DNA from: Acidobacteriota bacterium
GTDB lineage: Bacteria > Acidobacteriota > Holophagae > Acanthopleuribacterales > Acanthopleuribacteraceae
Length of the DNA: 64,000 bases
NCBI GenBank assembly: GCA_002747255.1
Contig: PDUC01000040.1
Location: forward strand, 1-64,000
Reading direction: 5' to 3'
Both the position numbers and the translations under genes were made by a program. Positions 60,833 through 64,000 of this stretch are shown here, in pieces. The notes under the pieces are model-generated. The model searched no databases and was not told the origin of the DNA. It was given only the letters and a program-made list of their open reading frames with translations. The stretch's first letter is position 1, and each line of letters starts with the position of its first letter.

Positions 60833-62280
60833 CGCCCCTTAAACCCCAAAACAACCAAAACCGTTCTAAATATGATTGATAAATCCAAAACAAGCCCTTG
60901 GTGTTTCAAATAGTAAAAATCATATTGCATCTTTTCAAAGGCATCATCAACGGATGACCCGTAGGTATAGTTCGTTTGAGCCCAACCTGTTATGCCAGGT
61001 CTGATGCCGTGTCTTAGATTGTAGAAAGGTATCTTTTCTTCAAGTTCTGTCACAAATTCAGGGCGCTCAGGCCGTGGACCGATGAGAGCCATATCTCCCT
61101 TCAAGATATTAAAAAACTGGGGGAATTCGTCAATTCGCGATTTTCGCAAAAAATTTCCGAAGGGAGTAATTCTTGAATCCGACTCCGTGGCCCAAACAGG
61201 TCCTGTATGACCTTCGGCATCTTTAACCATTGAACGAAACTTAACTATTTTGAAAATCTCACCTGAGAGGCCAACTCTTTTTTGGGAGTAAAACAGAGGA
61301 CCAGGGGAAAAAAGTAGATTCCCTAAAAAAACAAAGGGAATAAGACACAATGTCAGAAGAGATCCGGCTAAGCCTATGATAAAGTGCCATACGATCATTA
61401 AAACACTGTAAAACCTCTTGTACGAGAGCTTTTCAGCGGCGAATAAAACCTCAAAAATGTCACCTATGTGAGCAATTGGTATTTTCCCTGTCAATTGCTC
61501 GTAAACATCCGGCATCGTCCTAACTCGCCAGCCCTTCTCTTTCAGCTTCAAAAGGGCATGGTAGAGATCTAGTTTGAGATTTCTCCTGTTGGTGATAGCC
61601 AAAATAATCTCTGTCGGTTGCAACTCCTCTACCACTTTTGCAAGCTGGTCATTTGTTCCCAGAACGGGAACCCCATGTATATGTTCACCCTGCTTCTTTA
61701 AATCATCATCCAGAAAACCAAGAATCTCAACGCTGGAGCCTTTTTCTCTATCAGCTGGATATTTAGACAGCATAACTTCGATTAAATCTTTCGCTGACTT
61801 ACCCGCTCCTATCAAAAGAACCCGGTTGTTGAATTTTTTACGGCTGAAAACAAAAGAGAAGAACCATCGCCAATGAAAAAACAGAACAAAAGAAAGCACC
61901 GGAAACAAGAGTGCTTCAATTCGTCTGTCTGGAAAAAACGGAGTAATCCGAGGAATAAGCAAATATACAAATGAAGTGAGACCCGCCACCAAAGCGGTTT
62001 CAATCATCCTCCTGACATCGGCTGAATAAACACGGTTTACTCTATAAAGTCGCATGGAGGAAGACGCTATACTCCAGAGCACAATCAGCACCACAAACCA
62101 CAGATAATGAGAAACCATACTCGACCAGTTAAGCGAAAGAAGATCCCGATATAAAAGACTCAAAGTAAGAGCAAAAACAAGCAGTAAAACATCGACCGCA
62201 AAGAGAATGAGAAAGCGATCAAAGTAGTGCAATACTGAAATTTTATTTTTTTTGAACTGTTCTTTTCTTTGTTGTGTCAT
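60829..62280 (-). CDS. Undecaprenyl-phosphate sugar-phosphate transferase (initiating exopolysaccharide enzyme)
   Basis: This 483-residue protein has five N-terminal membrane segments and a CoA/NAD-binding-like domain (RVLLIGAGKSAKDLIEVM). The C-terminal catalytic domain is of the WbaP/WcaJ type (KFRSMVKDAEG, SRIDEFPQFFNILKGDMALIGPRPERPEF). It transfers a sugar phosphate to undecaprenyl phosphate, the first step of exopolysaccharide or O-antigen repeat assembly. It is the first gene of the leftward operon at the edge of the locus. Which sugar is used cannot be read. Confidence 0.93.
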   Translation of the reverse strand: MTQQRKEQFKKNKISVLHYFDRFLILFAVDVLLLVFALTLSLLYRDLLSLNWSSMVSHYLWFVVLIVLWSIASSSMRLYRVNRVYSADVRRMIETALVAGLTSFVYLLIPRITPFFPDRRIEALLFPVLSFVLFFHWRWFFSFVFSRKKFNNRVLLIGAGKSAKDLIEVMLSKYPADREKGSSVEILGFLDDDLKKQGEHIHGVPVLGTNDQLAKVVEELQPTEIILAITNRRNLKLDLYHALLKLKEKGWRVRTMPDVYEQLTGKIPIAHIGDIFEVLFAAEKLSYKRFYSVLMIVWHFIIGLAGSLLTLCLIPFVFLGNLLFSPGPLFYSQKRVGLSGEIFKIVKFRSMVKDAEGHTGPVWATESDSRITPFGNFLRKSRIDEFPQFFNILKGDMALIGPRPERPEFVTELEEKIPFYNLRHGIRPGITGWAQTNYTYGSSVDDAFEKMQYDFYYLKHQGLVLDLSIIFRTVLVVLGFKGR

Positions 62281-62665
62281 GGGCGTACAAACTTTGCAAT
62301 TAAAAACATGCGATACCGTCTGTTATTATATATTGCTTTCCTAAAACAATGTGACAATTATTGCTTACAGGAGTTCAGCTAAACCGCTGTTTGATTATCC
62401 TGAAAACATCTTTCAGCATCGAACTTGGAACAATGTCTGTTATCCTTTTACTTAATTGGGCAAAACGTAAGCTAATCGAATTATTTGCGCTGTTGACGCA
62501 TCTTTACAGTGCTTTTCAGCTTTCTCTTTCTTTTCTTTCTTAATCCAAAGTAATCCGGTTATTGAGTTATAAACACGAAAAAATCACAGCCAGGACGGAC
62601 AAAACACTTCAGGGTGACCCTATGCTATAATAGCAACGTGTACAGGTTAGTTCTTGGGATTTTAG
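62281..62665. other. Divergent intergenic region between the initiating transferase and asnB
   Basis: This 385-base stretch is A/T-rich and has no credible gene; a 60-codon frame at 62361-62543 has no recognisable product or ribosome site. The only regulatory signal seen is an extended -10 upstream of asnB. Confidence 0.45.
62623..62631 (+). promoter_or_regulatory. Extended -10 promoter element of the AsnB gene
   Basis: TGCTATAAT is an extended -10 box with a perfect TATAAT (62626-62631), about 35 bases upstream of the asnB start. No convincing -35 is seen, which is normal for extended -10 promoters. Confidence 0.45.
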
Positions 62666-64000
62666 ATGTGTTCAATATTTGGTGAATTTTTCCCCGATGG
62701 GGGGGTCATTGACAAGGCTACATTTTTAAGAATAAACGAGCTTTCGAAAGTAAGAGGACCAGACCAACATGGTTACAGCAGCAACAATGAGAATTATCAA
62801 TGTGCTTTTAACCGTCTGGCAATTCTCGATCTGACACAAAATGGAAATCAACCTGTTTTTTCACCATCACATAGATATCTTCTCTTGTTTAATGGCGAAG
62901 TGTATAATTATAAGGCACTTGCTAAAAAGTACAATCTTGAACGCTCTTTAAGATCACAAGCAGATACAGAAGTCGTCATTCAATTGATCGGGAAGCTGGG
63001 AGTAAGGAAAGCCATTGAAGAGTTCGATGGCATGTTTGCAATTGCCGTTCTTGATTTTATTACCAAACGACTATTCCTCGCACGTGATTTTGCTGGTATC
63101 AAACCCCTGTTTTTCGGAATTTCCAAAAAGGGACTGGTTTTTTCATCTCAATTTAATCAAGTGGCAGTTCATCCAGCTATTAAAGCAGCTTTATCATATA
63201 AGTATTCATGCATTAAGGACTTTCTGCAACTAGGATATATGCCCTCTCCTTCAACCATTTTCAAAAATGTGTTTCAGGTTCAGCCAGGAGAAATTGTGGA
63301 GTTTACCTCTGAGCATACTATTAAAAAGAATTTTTATTTTAGACTACCCCTTTTCCCCGAATCATCCAAGAGAGAAATGGATCCTCATCACATTCGTGAG
63401 GGCGAACATACAATAAAACACGCTGTATGGTCACAACTAATATCTGAACGACCCTTGGGATCGTTTCTCTCTTCAGGAATTGATTCCCCACTGATCGCCT
63501 CATATGCTTCAAAAAAACATACCAATTTAACCTGCCTGACGGTAAAAGTTCAAAACACTCACATGGATGAAGCGGCTGCAGCATGTAAGTTAGCCAAACA
63601 TCTAAAAGTTCATCACAAAATCCAAGAAATAGAAAACAATAAATCTATAGATTACTTAACGAATCATATCTCTCTTTTTCCGGAGCCTTTCGGCGATTAC
63701 AGTTCCATACCTACATACGAAATAACAAAAAAGGCATCAGACTCTTTCACCGTCATGCTGTCAGGAGATGGAGGTGATGAATTGTTCTGGGGGTACCCTA
63801 GAATGTTAAATTTAATAAAACACTCAGGTTGGTTTAACTACCCAATCATAGTTCGAAAAGTCGTTGCATTCATAAAAAGAAAAATGGGCAAAAGAATCAG
63901 TTATGGCATCGATCACCCACACTTTCATACATGGGTTTTTGATCAGCATTGTAAAGTCAGATCAAAAAGTATTCAGCGTTTGCTTCCCGGTATCCATAAC
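62666..64000 (+). CDS. asnB: Asparagine synthetase (glutamine-hydrolysing), cut by window edge
   Basis: From the ATG at 62666 the frame is open to the end of the window (445 codons). It starts MCSIFGEFF, with the glutaminase nucleophile Cys2, and has RGPDQHGY, FNGEVYNY and GMFAIAVLD of the amidotransferase domain. The ATP-binding loop SSGIDS (269-274) and SGDGGDELFWGYPR follow. It belongs to the AsnB family common in exopolysaccharide loci, where such proteins may amidate sugar acids. About 170-200 C-terminal residues lie beyond the window. The N-terminus resembles the deleted copy at 56709. Confidence 0.9.
   Translation, partial: MCSIFGEFFPDGGVIDKATFLRINELSKVRGPDQHGYSSNNENYQCAFNRLAILDLTQNGNQPVFSPSHRYLLLFNGEVYNYKALAKKYNLERSLRSQADTEVVIQLIGKLGVRKAIEEFDGMFAIAVLDFITKRLFLARDFAGIKPLFFGISKKGLVFSSQFNQVAVHPAIKAALSYKYSCIKDFLQLGYMPSPSTIFKNVFQVQPGEIVEFTSEHTIKKNFYFRLPLFPESSKREMDPHHIREGEHTIKHAVWSQLISERPLGSFLSSGIDSPLIASYASKKHTNLTCLTVKVQNTHMDEAAAACKLAKHLKVHHKIQEIENNKSIDYLTNHISLFPEPFGDYSSIPTYEITKKASDSFTVMLSGDGGDELFWGYPRMLNLIKHSGWFNYPIIVRKVVAFIKRKMGKRISYGIDHPHFHTWVFDQHCKVRSKSIQRLLPGIHN

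Noticed and set aside
62361-62543. 60-codon frame before asnB
   Set aside because: A/T-rich intergenic sequence with no ribosome site and no family resemblance.
1-64000. tRNA or rRNA genes
   Set aside because: None recognised by eye; a covariance-model search would be needed to be certain.

Overview
The window is a chromosomal segment of a Gram-negative, didermal bacterium. It carries RND/TolC efflux genes, a periplasmic binding protein, a complete Bat (aerotolerance) operon, FeoAB and a large two-component and chemotaxis-type signalling repertoire. No rRNA, tRNA or other taxonomic marker is visible. The mix of a Bat operon, a hybrid CheA, HEAT-repeat response regulator and SiaABC-type proteins suggests Acidobacteriota or a deep delta-proteobacterial lineage, but this is a guess from gene content. 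Genes are densely packed, often with 4-base ATGA overlaps.

Region 1 (1-8450): the left edge holds the last codons of an IS1634/IS4-type transposase. A leftward eight-gene operon follows: moxR, a DUF58 gene, a small membrane-protein gene, then batA, batB, batC, batD and batE. Region 2 (9069-16436): a glutaredoxin, then a rightward signalling operon of STAS protein, hybrid CheA, CheW, CheB and a HEAT-repeat response regulator, with a possible sigma-28 promoter. Region 3 (16591-23883): a TetR-controlled RND efflux operon with a consensus promoter and a 10-bp-arm palindromic operator. Its outer-membrane factor is fused to a periplasmic binding-protein-like domain.

Region 4 (24034-30771): a leftward signalling block. 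It encodes two SiaB-family proteins (one with intact ATP-binding motifs, one degenerate), a SiaC/DUF1987 protein, a class III nucleotide cyclase, a PhnD-like binding protein, a TolC-like protein and a membrane HAMP-SpoIIE phosphatase of SiaA architecture. This looks like a Sia-type kinase/phosphatase switch whose output is a class III cyclase rather than a diguanylate cyclase. It is the most interesting part of the window.

Region 5 (30912-48845) is mostly housekeeping: a secreted protein, Kbl, a membrane hybrid kinase, a SWIM-SNF2 helicase, XseA, an OPT transporter, FeoA-FeoB plus a tiny Cys-rich companion, a transpeptidase, ThiI and a membrane thioredoxin. Region 6 (49073-64000) is a sulfate-activation operon (membrane-linked CysC, CysD, CysN-CysC) leading into an exopolysaccharide locus. 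That locus has five glycosyltransferases, an initiating sugar-phosphate transferase and three asparagine-synthetase-family genes: one internally deleted, one lacking the glutaminase cysteine, and one running off the right edge. Strand switching and A/T-rich sequence suggest the locus was assembled piecemeal. Activated sulfate could serve polysaccharide sulfation, although no sulfotransferase is seen.
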